Both the position numbers and the translations under genes were made by a program. Shown piece by piece: positions 35,971 through 47,211 of a stretch of DNA of 64,000 bases. The notes under the pieces were generated by a model that worked only from the letters and a program-made list of their open reading frames with translations, ran no database searches and was not told the origin of the DNA. This DNA is from Strobilurus pachycystidiatus (lineage: Eukaryota; Basidiomycota; Agaricomycetes; Agaricales; Physalacriaceae). Location of the stretch: NCBI GenBank assembly GCA_019915135.1, contig JAHLMK010000017.1:124001-188000 (forward strand), written 5' to 3'. Every line of letters starts with the position of its first letter. Within the stretch, counting starts at the first letter, position 1.

Positions 35971-37452
35971 TCATGATTCATCCATCAAGAATGCGCTGAA
36001 AGCCGCTAGGCGCTCCTCTTCCGTGCCCTCTTCCTCATCACCGGCCCCGCTCCTTCGGAAACGCTGCTTGCCGAAGTACAGTGATGCTTCGACGCGACGA
36101 CCATCGAAGAATCGTCCATTCATTCTCTGGAAGAACGCGTTAGCACGTAGAATACCAGTGGTCGAGAGATAGACGCACTAGAACACAAGCCTGAGCACTA
36201 ACAGGACTTCGGAATTTGACGGTCATGACACCGTCCTCTTCTTTCTGTGGTAGGCTCAGATTCAGGAACTGATAGATGAGATTGGGGACTTACATCGTAC
36301 AACACTACATTCGTCACTTCTCCGAGGGAGGAACACTCGTCTCGGACGTCTTCCTTGAGGTCAAGGAGTAATGCCGCGTCCTCCTCCAGTTGTTTCAAGG
36401 TAAACATGTGCTTGAGGACAACGACGCGACTGATCTTCGGAGCCACGGTCTCTTCTGGTTCCTTGGCGGGTCCAAACCCATCTTCGTCGTCCCACTCGAC
36501 TAGTTTTCTGGACAGCGAAAGGTTGGCATCTATTCGAGCGGGTTTGGAAAAGGATACGGACTTTTGCATCTTACCAATCCGACGGGAAGCCTTCTTCTTG
36601 TCGACGGTCTTCCGGGGTTGGTGTGGGGCGTCCGTGGAAGAATGGGCAGCACTTTTGTGGGAAAAGTCGGCTTTGGCGAGGTGGAGGATGCTGTTTGGGT
36701 CGCCCAAGCGTAGCTCGGACTCGTCCAAGATGTTCAGCGCGAGCACGACCGAGTCCTCCTTGAAGTAAACGATCAAGGCGTCACCGCTGAATGTGCCGTC
36801 ATCCTTAGCGTACATCTTGATCTTGGGCTCGCCGTCGTCGTCTTCCTCGAGAACACCAAACTTGGAGAAGCAGGTGAGCAGCTCGTCAAATTCCGTGTCT
36901 GCGGGCAGGCCTGTGGCGTAGATGGCCGTGTTCTTGGACTTGCGCTCTGCGGCGGGTTTGTCCTTCTTGTCTTGCTTGCCGCGCTTGATGGAATGGCCCT
37001 CGCCGACGGCGGTGGCGGAGGTGTAATCGGGCTCCTTGCGCTTCTTGTTAGCGCGTGCGGTGACTGGCGCGGCGGGGGTCTGCGAAGGAATTCACGGCTC
37101 GGGGTCAGCCACAGGACTGAGAAGTGACGCGACTGGCCTCTTCGTCGACGCCGGAGATGGAGTACGCTGCTTGCTGCTGTCTCATGAGGTCGTCGTCGAC
37201 CTGGATGGGGTGAGCACTGGATGGGGGACCGGCGGGACGCTGCGCACCAGAGGCAGCCAAGCGCCCTTGCCGGCGTCGTACTCCATTTCGGTGCCGTCGT
37301 CTTCTTCATAGCGCCAGGTTTCGGATTCCTTGGAGAAGTATACCCTGGTTGACGGGAGACGGTGAGCAGACGGCGGTGAACGGGGCGGGCGAAACGTGAT
37401 ACCGAGGATCGTTGGCAAGCTGGGCTGGTGGTGGTGGTGGTTGTGCAGACAT
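35971..37452 (-). CDS. CUS2: Tat-SF1/Cus2-like U2 snRNP splicing factor
   Basis: Helper of U2 snRNP in prespliceosome assembly, nuclear. The N-terminus is Pro-rich (MSAQPPPPPAQLANDPR), then a WRYEEDDGTEMEYDAGKGAW stretch. RRM1 contains TAIYATGLPADTEFDELLTCFSKFG ... GDALIVYFKEDSVVLALNILDE. The second, U2AF-homology-type RRM contains VVVLKHMFTLKQLEEDA ... SLGEVTNVVLYD ... VKFRSP ... MNGRFFDGRRVEASLYFGK. It ends in an acidic tail. The double-RRM order and the RFFDGR motif of the second RRM are what identify Tat-SF1/Cus2. The start codon is only 65 bp downstream of the stop of the preceding same-strand gene. Confidence 0.9.
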
Positions 37453-37517
37453 GGCTCATAATTGTTTGCGGCTGCTTGACGGCTGGCTCAATCATTCTAC
37501 ATTCTATTTCGGCTACT

Positions 37518-38208
37518 CTACTTGTATAGAGACATGGGAAAGTACGTGTAAGGAGGATGCGGGGCGTCGGGCGACTTCTCGGGCACCCAGCGCTTGTACG
37601 GCGTGGGTATCGTCGGCGGCAGCTTGTCTTCCGTGTACACCTTGGTCGTCGCTGTGATGCTCGCAATGGCCTCCGAGAGCGTCATGGCCGTCTGTGGCGC
37701 ATCGGCGACCGCTGTCTCTCCCTCGGCGGGGGCTGCAACACTAGAGCCGAGTGTCAGTCCGCGGTGACCACGACGGCGGCAACGATGGAAGTCACGTACG
37801 CTTTGCCCGTAGAGTGCTCTATCAACAGCGTCGACAGTTCCGACTGGGTGATGACCGAAAGCTGGGGGTATGCACGACGAACGTCACGTTTCCAGTACGG
37901 GTTTTGCGCGATATCCGAAGCTACAGTCGATGGTGTAAGTTTTGGCTGACAGTGAGAGACGGCGGTGTCACGCGCCTTTCGATGCCGGGGTCGAGTACTT
38001 CTCTGGGCGGGACGCCGGGGGCGGGAATCTGTTGACTGCAGCCAATGGCAGACCGCTGCTGATCTCGGGGTTCACGACGATGGCATCTCCTGCGCTCGTC
38101 GTCAGCGACAGTCTGCTCAAACTCGCACTATAACATACGGAATTTCTTCCAGAAGCCCTTGGGGCTGAGATGGTAGAGCGTCGATTCAGCCGCCTTCTTC
38201 GTAGCCAT
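37518..38208 (-). CDS. Mitochondrial complex I accessory subunit, 21.3 kDa type
   Basis: Small four-exon gene. The product begins MATKKAAESTLYHLSPKGFW and continues RDAIVVNPEISSGLPL, RFPPPASRPEKYSTPASKGTD, AQNPYWKRDVRRAYPQLSVITQ, then a C-terminus ending TYFPMSLYK. The PEISSGLP, PASRPEKY and NPYWKRDVRRAYPQ blocks match what I know of the fungal NADH:ubiquinone oxidoreductase 21.3 kDa subunit (NUO-21.3/NUZM), a supernumerary subunit of the respiratory enzyme in the mitochondrial inner membrane. The first junction (aaattcC^gtatgt ... cag^GAGAT) was checked. There is no long classical presequence. The identification comes from memory of the family. Confidence 0.75.
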
Positions 38209-38884
38209 GATGAGTGCCGCTGAGGATGTTGTGGGAACCCTGACCCGCTGACAAAGCAAGCACAACCTTTCCCGCTCTATCCCGCCGATCATGCGTCGGC
38301 CGCGTTCCAGCCTCCTCACCGACGCGGAAAATCCGAACCTACGTGTCCCTTTTCATTCGTTTATTACTGTTCATCGGCAAACACCGCCATCTTCCCCCGA
38401 TCCTTCTTCGTCCTGCTTACTACCGCCTTCTGAGTTCTATCGATGCTCACTGTGCTATCGCTATGTTGTCTCTATGAACGAGCTATCTGCACGCCATTGG
38501 AACAATTCAATGACTTGCACTACACAATCTGCTCGCATAGCGATTTACGTATCCCTCGCCGCAGAGTGGATCTTCCTTCTCATACTGGTGCTGGTGGGGC
38601 GCACGACTCTGGGGACTAGCTGGCCATTCCAACGACGAGGCTTTCTTCTGCAGTCGCCAACAGCCGGCCTGTAAAACCATGTGTCGGTTCAATGGCGGCC
38701 TCTTGGCTAAAACTCAGAATATGCTTCCGCGGGTCCTTGCAGCAGCACGGATCGCGCCATAATCACCATCGGCTGCCACTCTCACACCATGCTTCGGAAT
38801 AATTGCGGCTTACGGCCGTCCAGCTTTTAAGTATATGAGCAGTCTCTCTGCTCCCCACACCCCACATACTCGCCCGTCCGTGCC
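38209..38884. other. Divergent intergenic region
   Basis: Separates the complex I subunit gene (leftward) from the UPF0643-like gene (rightward). A 127-codon plus-strand frame (38291-38674) has one hydrophobic helix (IAIYVSLAAEWIFLLILVLVG), but nothing else supports it as a gene. Confidence 0.45.
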
Positions 38885-39718
38885 ATGACTGCAACTTTCA
38901 CCCACCCGCCCCATCCCGCCGAGGCTTCCTCGTCCGAGTCTGCCGGAAAGCTGTCTCTCCACGCCCAGGACCCCCATCAGCCGCCAACCTTCGGGCAAAA
39001 GTCCCCGACGCGCGAGGCGCCCGTGCTCTATCTCCCTCCACTCCTCTCGTCTCTCCCCGACCAACTCGCGCCCATACCAATAGACAGCGCCAAACCCCCA
39101 CTTGTCACAGAGACTCGTCTTCCGAACATTGACCCCGCATCATTGTCTCTCCACAAAGCTCTCCATCACTTCACACCACTGGATACGAACTATGCAGCCA
39201 CCGCCTATGCCGAAGCCTTCAATTGGTCCGATCTTGTGTTACCCGAAAATGAGGAGCGGGAGTGGTACTGCGTCGTATTCAGGAGTAAGCGGAAAGCCGG
39301 GAGTGACGGAGGATGTACGTGCTCGGCACGGTCTTCAGGCATGTCCTAAAGCTAACGTTATTGCAGCACTATACGAAGCAGACAAAAAGGCGCACGAAGA
39401 GGCGATCCGGAATGGAGGGGTACGCGTCGCGTCATTTTACCCCATTCGACACACGAACTGACGCCTTGACGTGTGCAGCTGATCCTATACTGGTATGGAA
39501 TACCCAATCAAGAAACAGGGATGAACCTCGCGACCTGCATCTGGCAGAGCCGTAAACATGCCATGGCCGCGAACTCGCGCCCGGATCACATACGTGCAAT
39601 GAAGCTCGCCGCGGACTCGTACGAGATATATTCGTTGGAGCGACATGTCCTACGAAAGTCGCTCGGCGAGCGAGGGGTGTCGATACACGCGTTCGAAGGA
39701 GGCGATGTCGGCTGGTAA
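38885..39718 (+). CDS. Conserved fungal protein, UPF0643-like
   Basis: Three exons; introns near 39285-39366 and 39421-39478 give continuous text across FRTLYEADKKAHEEA and NGGLILYWYGIPNQETGMNLATC. The N-terminal 90 residues are Pro/Ser-rich. The C-terminal part has a compact conserved look (LATCIWQSRKHAMAANSRPD, then HIRAMKLAADSYEIYSLERH) that I associate with the fungal UPF0643 family, seen in fission yeast and many ascomycetes. Its biochemical role is unknown. The stop lies about 150 bp from the convergent Lsb6 gene. Confidence 0.75.
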
Positions 39719-39870
39719 TACTCACAACACGCTGTACATATACCCTCTTGTCAACGTCCTGTAGAGCACGGAGAATATTCATCCGGGGAACAATTTTTCT
39801 TGTATTGTACATTGCGTCCTTGAGTGCGCGAGTTCATCACAGTACCAGTAGTAGAGATCTATATATGTAT

Positions 39871-42800
39871 TCACCAGCAGGAACACATGGGTTTGTGGTC
39901 AACAGTTTCCAGTCGCTGGAAAGAATGAGCATTTATGAACCCCAGAGCCGGGAAATCGACGCACCTCGACGATTACAGTACGCTTGGGTGTTTGGTCGGA
40001 GTTCTGTAGCCAGTCGGCATTCCTGGCCCCCTGGCTCGCCCACCGACTGTGAGGGGGGTCAACATGTGAAGTAGACTTCGACATGGCTACCAGATCCTCT
40101 TCGGTCATCGAACTGGCCATAGATGGTACTTCGTGAACGGTCGGCAAAGGACTGCCAGGAGGCGACAGTATCGGGGACATTGGTGCATTAGGTGGAGATC
40201 TTGGCAGTCCAGCTGATGAGGACATCCCGGCCAAGGATGACGACGCTGTGTGGCCTCTACGGATATTCACAGGGCGGGAAGAGGATGACGCTTCGCCGAC
40301 ATCATCTTCCTCGTCTTGCCCATCTTCGACGTTGAGACGCTGAAGACCGGCTTCCACGGCATCGAGACGCTCCAGATGTTCCAGCACCGTAACACCAGTA
40401 GTACCCGGATGTATCCTCTGGAACTTCGACACGAACGGTACTGGTCGGACAGCCCCGTTCATGTCGGTTACACCCCGTTGGATGGGCGGAGGGAAGTAGC
40501 TGCCGTCTGAGCTTTGACTCCGCATCCTTCGCGGCAAAGGAACGCTACTGATAGAAAGTCTCGGTGAAGGAGGACTCAACGGACCGGCACCGTCTTCGAG
40601 ATCTTCTTCAGAAAGCTCAACCTCGTCGTCCCAGACTAGTACCGTTTGGCGACGTGTTAACTCCAGAGGGCCTTCGGCGTGTTAGCTACAAAGAAGAGAG
40701 TGGGCGGAAGCAGTACCTTCGTCCTAAAAAAGAATCAGCGATTGCCTGTGGAAAGAAGCCAAAGACGCTTACAGTATGCTTCAAAGATTGTATGATGTTC
40801 CATGCTTGTCCTGTTGCGACATTGATATATTGATCGTCCTTCATCTTCAGGCGGAGACTCACCTTTCATAACCGCCAGTTGCCGCTAGAGGATATGATAT
40901 AAGTAAGTCAAACAAGGCAAAAGAACTCGAAGAATTCTACCCTAAACATCTTCGGATGGAAGTCTGGGTCGACCGCGAAGAGCTTCTCCAACTCATAAGT
41001 CGTCTCCTCCCACCATCCCTTGGACGTCAACAGTGGCAAGAAATGATCCCGTGTTTCTTCGCTGAACGGGCGTCCAATTACTGACACGGGCAAGTAGAGC
41101 CAGCCATATGTATATGACCGCCAGCCGTGAGGGTGTTCGTGTGGAAACGATAGCGAGTTATCGATCGCGGCAATATGAATGTGTGGGCGTTTAGTGTAAT
41201 CTAGGTTGGGCATCGATGATGAGGCACCCAAGGAAGCTGATGGGTACGGCGAAGGGGGTTCCATTGAAGGAACCCTGGGTGATGCCTCCTTCCGTAGTTC
41301 GCTCATGACCGGCATTCCGGTTCGCGTGGACCTAGACGGTTCTATATCGACCAACGACTTCTCATGGTCTACCTCACAATATTTAATCATGTAGTTATCG
41401 GCACCACGATCAGTGTTGAGCATCAAATAATCTGGCCTCTCATGTCAGTGGACAAGTTAAGAAGCTGCGTGAATGCGTACCTAGGATGACAAGCCTGAAA
41501 GACGAATGTCAACGGCTTGCTAGCGGCGTTACGAAACGACATACTTTTCTAGCTCTGCCCTGAAACTTTGCTGAAGCGGTGCACTCCAGTAGAACGGCGT
41601 TTGAGGGTCAGCTTCCGTGGCATCGAAAAGTCGTTCGTCTTCATAATCGTCATATATGTCTTCAGAGTCGCCTGTCTTGCCGCACAAGATCTTCAGTGCA
41701 CTCATTGCGCGTTTAGCGACACTGCGCTGCCTGTGTGTAGAGTCATCGAAGGTATCGGCTATAGCGCGACCTGGCCAAGGGTATTTTCGCAGAAATTCTG
41801 ACGCGTCTGGGAAGGTACGTCAAAGTCTAACCGCACAATTGGACAAAAGGATATGATCTCATACCCTGGAATCCACTCAGGAAGAACTGCATACTGCCGA
41901 TCTTGTCCGGCAATGGTTTCCCTTTCTTGAAGGCGTTCCGGTCTATCCAGTCGTAGTAAAAGGACTAGTGTCGTGTTCAGTATGGCGGAAGCTACAAAGA
42001 AGGGACTCGAACCGAGCTGGATAGGGACACTAGCTTTGTCGGAGGGACAATGTGAAGGGAAAGCCTGTCATCCAGCAGAGATGCTGCAGCTTCAGATATA
42101 TAACTGGTCATAGCTTCAGCAGCAGACAGGCATGGGACTGGCAGAACTTACCTGAGATTGGGTATGAGGCAAGCACGGCCGAAGGGTATTATCCATCGGA
42201 ATTGCCGATGAATCCATTTTGTGGTCTGCGTGTTCATTAGCAAGAGTCAATGGGATGCATGCATGGCGGTCCATACGTGGCGTAGTACTTACTTTGGGAT
42301 TAAGGGCTCCGTACGGCTCTTCATCTTTAGGTTTGAAGACACTTGATAACGAGATTTGGTGCACTGAAGCGCGTGGAGGATGTAAACACGTACGCAACCG
42401 TGTGGACACGCCCATTCTCAGATTTCGCACGTGCAAAGTAAGAACCAGAGGAGCCCTTTGTTATCATCTTGGGGTGAATGCCCTCTGCAATCGCAGATTT
42501 GACAGATTTGACTAGACTGATGCAAACACGTCAGATCCACATTGAACGAGAAGTCAAACCCACCTTTCGAATTCCTCTGGCGTCATGGGAGGCTTATGAT
42601 CGAGCGTCTTGATCTATAAGAGTGTCAATAGGAGCAGAATTTGGTGGGCCGAGCAACACACGAAGACTGGCGGTGGCGTATTCGATACAATGGTCGGCTC
42701 GAAGACACTTCGCCATATTTGTCGCTTGGAGTGGTCTGGAGTCGTCTTTTTGCGCTTCACTCTCTGGGCGATAGATTCCGTCCACCTGCAGCATGTAATG

Positions 42801-42997
42801 TAAGCAGTACAAGCAGCGCAATGCACGGCGACGCACCTCTTGAAGGCATGGTCGAGCTTCTTGAGGTCAATGCTCCCTGGGCGGTTGGTACGGGCGCGCC
42901 CATGTGTTGGGCCAGGCAGCAGTTGCGCAGCCTCGCCAACGTCGTCTTCGTCGCCTGTGGTCTGGGAGAGCGGCTCGTATCCGGACCGCGAAGACAT
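39871..42997 (-). CDS. LSB6: Type II phosphatidylinositol 4-kinase (Lsb6)
   Basis: Makes PI4P on endosomal, vacuolar and plasma membranes. The N-terminus starts MSSRSGYEPLSQTTGDEDD. The kinase core includes IWRSVFEPTIVSN, the ATP-lysine segment VGVFKPKDEEPYGALNPK (about 42290-42345), the PLPDKIGSMQFFLSGFQDASEF insert, the catalytic loop LDYLMLNTDRGADNYMIKYC (about 41355-41412) and the metal-binding AAIDNSLSFPHEHPHGWRSYTYGWLYLP (about 41090-41175). A long Ser/Pro-rich C-terminal tail ends at 39871 after a last intron (RTVIVE^RLETVDHKPMCSCW). The palmitoylated Cys-rich loop of animal type II enzymes was not located. The start is 153 bp from the divergent helicase gene. Confidence 0.9.
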
Positions 42998-43150
42998 GCT
43001 AAGTACGCCTGCCAACGCAATGAGAGTCAATGAAGAGCTGTTCGTGGCTGATCGTTGTCCAATTACGTCACTACGGCTCGGCTGGCTCGGTCCGCACATG
43101 CAGCTTCGCGTGAGACGCCTGACAGGACACGAAAAACGGTCAACGATGGG
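42998..43150. promoter_or_regulatory. Compact bidirectional promoter
   Basis: Only 153 bp separate the start codons of Lsb6 (leftward) and the helicase-nuclease (rightward), so both 5' UTRs and core promoters must share this stretch. Confidence 0.5.
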
Positions 43151-45388
43151 ATGAGGCCCATGTTCCTCTGGAGACTGGATGTAACGCGTCTCTGCCCGCC
43201 ACGTCGCTTCAGCCGCAGACTGCTCTCTACCGCTTTCTCGCCTTCTCCTGAGCAGCACGCAGTGGTCCAGTCTCTCCGAAACAGCAATGTCATCGTCTCT
43301 GCTCGCCCCGGTGCAGGAAAAACAGCCACGGCCGAGGCTGTCCTGCAAGGGAACCTCGAAACTCCAGTGGCAATCCTTACCTACTCGAAGCGTCTCCAGA
43401 TGGACACGCAGAAAAGGCTAGCAGAGTACCCACTTGCCGACGTCTACACCTTCCATGGGCTCGCATCTAGGTTCTTCAAAGTGCTGGTGCACAATGACAC
43501 CATATTTCGCGGCCTCCGAGAGAGGCGCGTGCCACCAGCGTGGCCTGACATGCCCCAGTACATGCTGGTCATCTTGGACGAGACGCAGGACCTCACAGAA
43601 GACCTGTATTGGCTTACTTGCACGTTTGTCTCTACCCTTTCGAAAAGGTATGGATACTCTCCGCGTCTCCTCGTGCTTGGTGATGCGAAGCAGTCTATCT
43701 ATGATTTTCGCGGCGCCGACGAACGCTACCTCCAACTCTCATCCACCAACTTTGAGGCCTTGTCACCTTATGCCTGGGAAAACAAGCAGCTCAGCAAGAG
43801 CTTCCGCCTTTCACGAAACACTGCCAACTTTGTCAACAACGCTTTCCTTGGCGGAGAAGCCTATATAGAGGGTTCACACAATGGGCCCAAGCCTCTCTAT
43901 GTTCATGCAGACCTGTCACAGGTCCGGAAGATCGTCGCGCTGCTTATTCCTCTCATACGCAAATATGGCCACGAAAACACCGCCATCCTCGCCCCTACAG
44001 TTCGAAGCAGTGCCGTCATGAAACTGCTCGTCAACGAACTGCTGACGAGGCATCAAATACCCTCAGCTCCGCCCACTGCCGACTACGGCCTCGATGATGA
44101 TATCGTCAGAGGAAAACTCATCCCATCCACGTACCACCAGTTCAAAGGGAGCGAGCGCGATCTTGTCATCGTCCTCGGCGCCGATTCATCCTACTTCCGC
44201 TTTGCTGCCAGAGACCAGCCCGACGACCGCTGCCCCAATGCCACCTTTGTCGCGCTTACTCGTGCAAGGAAGCAACTCGTCGTTTTGCAGTCACACGAAT
44301 TCCCAGCGATGCCATTTGTTGACTGGAACGCTGTGGAGCGGGATGCGAACTTTGTCAACCTTGTCCCCACGCTGCCCCTCCCGCAATACGAGCCAGGGCG
44401 CCCTCTACAGCTGGGACTGTTGCTTCCGTTGAAGGTGGCGGCCACGGACGCGCCACGGCATGTCAGGGATGAGGAATTGGATCGAATCGTACAGGAACAC
44501 TTGGCTATTGTCAAGCTCTCTTCGCCGCTTCCTCCGTTGGCGTGCATTGACGCTCCAGACAAGATCTGCACCAACCCGAACAAGAATATGTGGGAGCCCG
44601 TCAGCGATCTCAACGGCCTGGCCGTCACTGCGGACTTCGAGTTATGGCTCACTGGCAGAGTTACGGCTTTCAACCGCGCCAAAAGCTCGAACGCTTTGAC
44701 TCCAGATATCTTAGCAGATGAGGCGAAAAGAGCGGCGTGGTTTTCGCGGGAAGCAGCGTATTACGAGAGCAAAAGCTCGGGATTTAAGTCGAGATGGGCG
44801 CAGATGTCTGGCCACTCCTTCGATTGGTTGGCACCTTACCTTCGTCCTGCAACTCTACGCCTGGCGGATCAGTTCACGGAGTTTGGTCTGGCGCAGCTGA
44901 AGTCCGATCTGCAGATTGAGGTATCCATGGCCCGGGACATCGTTATCGGGAACCAGAAAACCCGCTTGACCGGGCGAGCGGACATAGTTCACGAGCACGG
45001 GAAGGATGACACGACTCTCTGGGAGATCAAGTTCGTTTCGGCGCTGACATATGATCATGTCATCCAGACGGTGATATACGGGTACCTCTGGTCAATGAAG
45101 CGCAGGAAGAAAGGGACAGCGTCCTTTCCTCGTCTCATTCTGTTCAATGTCAGGAACAACGAAAAGTGGGAAATTGTGACGACCAAAGAGAGGGCGTGGA
45201 AAGCTATTGTTGGGGTGTTGACAGCAAAGTATACAAGTGTGGCGAAGGAAACAACGGAGACATTTTTGAAAAGGTGTGAGAAGGTGAAGGGAGAGGCGGA
45301 AAGGTTGATTGCAGAATTGTACCAAAGACGTGTTATATGTACTTACCGATTAATATTTAGAGTCTACGGGATAACACCACTGAAATAA
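43151..45388 (+). CDS. UvrD-like SF1 helicase fused to a RecB-type nuclease, likely mitochondrial
   Basis: Single intronless frame of 745 residues from the first ATG. Residues 1-30 are basic and lack acidic residues apart from one Asp, with RRLLSTAF resembling a mitochondrial cleavage site. Helicase motifs run in order: Walker A ARPGAGKTAT (51-60), Walker B ILDETQDLT, motif III GDAKQSIYDFRGA, motif V YHQFKGSERDLVIVLGAD and motif VI FVALTRARKQLVV. A C-terminal segment has the PD-(D/E)xK pattern GRADIV ... LWEIKF followed by QTVIYGYLW (about 44970-45090), like the RecB/MGME1 nuclease family. It probably unwinds and trims DNA, for repair or mitochondrial genome upkeep. The accessory 2B region is short compared with bacterial UvrD. 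The upstream frame extension to 43055 begins with TTG, so the ATG at 43151 was chosen. Confidence 0.85.
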   Translation: MRPMFLWRLDVTRLCPPRRFSRRLLSTAFSPSPEQHAVVQSLRNSNVIVSARPGAGKTATAEAVLQGNLETPVAILTYSKRLQMDTQKRLAEYPLADVYTFHGLASRFFKVLVHNDTIFRGLRERRVPPAWPDMPQYMLVILDETQDLTEDLYWLTCTFVSTLSKRYGYSPRLLVLGDAKQSIYDFRGADERYLQLSSTNFEALSPYAWENKQLSKSFRLSRNTANFVNNAFLGGEAYIEGSHNGPKPLYVHADLSQVRKIVALLIPLIRKYGHENTAILAPTVRSSAVMKLLVNELLTRHQIPSAPPTADYGLDDDIVRGKLIPSTYHQFKGSERDLVIVLGADSSYFRFAARDQPDDRCPNATFVALTRARKQLVVLQSHEFPAMPFVDWNAVERDANFVNLVPTLPLPQYEPGRPLQLGLLLPLKVAATDAPRHVRDEELDRIVQEHLAIVKLSSPLPPLACIDAPDKICTNPNKNMWEPVSDLNGLAVTADFELWLTGRVTAFNRAKSSNALTPDILADEAKRAAWFSREAAYYESKSSGFKSRWAQMSGHSFDWLAPYLRPATLRLADQFTEFGLAQLKSDLQIEVSMARDIVIGNQKTRLTGRADIVHEHGKDDTTLWEIKFVSALTYDHVIQTVIYGYLWSMKRRKKGTASFPRLILFNVRNNEKWEIVTTKERAWKAIVGVLTAKYTSVAKETTETFLKRCEKVKGEAERLIAELYQRRVICTYRLIFRVYGITPLK

Positions 45389-45395
45389 TTGACTT

Positions 45396-46999
45396 CTAGC
45401 CGTCAGCGAGAGCCCACATATAATACACGCCTGACGACTTGTTAGGATGGAAGGGAGATACATACCTAGACTTCTATACGGCTGCCACGGCTCGGTGAGC
45501 TCTTCCATCTCTTTGGGAGTCAAGAGGGCACCTCTATTATGATGTCAAGACTAGCTCAAATTTGAGAAGGTGCACACACTTGATCTTCTTCTTTGTGTCC
45601 AGTCTACTCTTCATCATAGCCGTCGTCAAGCCTTGTGGGAGTGGCTGCGGAACGTAGTCGGTATTTTGCGTCTTCTTGAGCGTGCGGTTGATCGAGGGTG
45701 TGAAGAGAGGAGGAAGAACATTCGGAAGCTCTTCTGTTGATCGCTTCGGTGTGGATGGGACTGCTGGCACCACACTTGAAGCACCTGGCGTTGGTGTTAC
45801 CTCTCTCTCTGTCTGCACCTCCCCCTCCGCTTGCGTGACAGATGCGTCCTTCGAGTCGGTTTCCCCTCCCGTAACTTTGTCAGGTCGAAGGGCGTAATTG
45901 TAGTCCGCGGAGTGGAGGGACAGGAACCAGCGCAGAGCGCCTCTTTGGACTCCAAGGTCGCCAACAGGCAAGATATTGGGCCGTCGCAGAGAGAAGATGG
46001 CAAACATATCGACTATTAGAGACATGAGTCGTCGAACGATACAGCCTGGTTGCGAAGCTTACTTGTCCACCTCCCTATACCCTTCACGGCAATGAGCATC
46101 TCCGCTAATTCTTCATCCGTTGCATGGATCAACTTGTCCGTCGTCAGACGTCCGTCCGCAAATCTCGAGGCAAGATCAAGGACTACCAAGGTGAGCGAGA
46201 TGAAAATTGCAGCGATTGAACTCACTGTATTCTCCCTTGCGTCCACTCAAACCTGCTGTGCGCAGCACAGCCGGGTCTGTTGCAGCAACTTGAGCTGGAG
46301 TTGGGAAGAAATCAGCTTGATCCGTGTCACTGGTGAAGGTAGACGCATGAGGGGGAGAGACTCGGAGAGGTCACGACACTGACTCGATTTCATTCACATC
46401 CTCTGGTAAAGTCGAGTTGTACAGGCGCTTGAACTTGTGATTGATAGATTTAGCAGCTTTCCACGAGATTTGTTGTCCTCTGCAGAATCATGAGTCACGA
46501 ATGTGCCTTGCTAAACCAATAGCTTTGTTCTTACATTATTGACGTCGCTAAAGATCTGCCTTGAACGTTATCACAGCGGTCAATGAATTAAAGATGCGAT
46601 GTCGAACCTAAACGGATGAACGCGTTCCAAGACTTGGAACGGCGTGCATTCCGAGCGGTCGAAGACATCTTCAAAGCGTGGGTCAACAGAGATGAGATGC
46701 TTCTTGGCCTCTTCGAAAGAGAAGGTGAGCTGAGCGGGTATCAGCTTGTCTTCGCTGGCTGGCAGGTCCAACGCAGATGACGGTGTGACGGTGTCTGATT
46801 GAATGGTTTTCGTTCGCTTGGTCTTGGTGCCTGTTGAAGTAGGCGCCTTCCGCTTTGCAGGCGATGACACCTCAGGCTTGGTTGTTGTGTTCAATTGAAC
46901 ATCGGCTGCATTAGTGCCGCTGGCAGCGGATGCGCGTCGCTGAGAGGAGCGCGTGACAGTTGGCATGGTTCGGACAAGATGCAGGGGGAACCTCAACAT
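45396..46999 (-). CDS. MAG1: 3-methyladenine DNA glycosylase (AlkA/Mag1, HhH-GPD)
   Basis: Base-excision-repair enzyme that removes alkylated purines. After a basic Ser/Thr/Lys-rich N-terminus come FEDVFDRSECTPFQVLERVHPFR, the fold core ALATSIMGQQISWKAAKSI, the helix-hairpin-helix LIAVKGIGRWT and the catalytic-aspartate segment DMFAIFSLRRPNILPVGDLGVQRG (about 45940-46020). A Ser/Pro/Thr-rich insert follows, then the conserved ending LTEPWQPYRSLGVYYMWALADG. The last junction (tctaG^gtatgt ... cag^GCGTG) was checked. The start is either 46999 (MLRFPLHLVRT, possibly mitochondrial) or 46966 (MPTVTRSSQ, nuclear); alternative starts could serve both compartments. Its stop is 7 bp from the stop of the convergent helicase gene. 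Confidence 0.9.
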
Positions 47000-47211
47000 T
47001 CAGAGGTCGGAGAACATGACGGTGATGAGCAACCTCCTTTTGAGGGCGGTTCCGAGCTTTAGTCAACATTCGGGGCTTCGGGCGGTCGTGACTCGTCGGA
47101 TCATTGTCAGATGAGCACCATTCATTTGTTCTACGTACGATTTTACAGCCCGTAATAAACGTCGCATCACATTAGAGACATTGTAGGTCATTATAGTACT
47201 AGAGCAGTAAG

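Noticed and set aside
35574..35981. 135-codon minus-strand frame
   Set aside because: No recognisable domain, and it overlaps the 3' end of the Tat-SF1-like gene.
38291..38674. 127-codon plus-strand frame with one hydrophobic helix
   Set aside because: No homology, no conserved context, and it lies in the promoter region of two divergent genes.
43055..43150. Longer N-terminus for the helicase-nuclease
   Set aside because: It would begin with TTG; the ATG at 43151 gives a good mitochondrial-type presequence.
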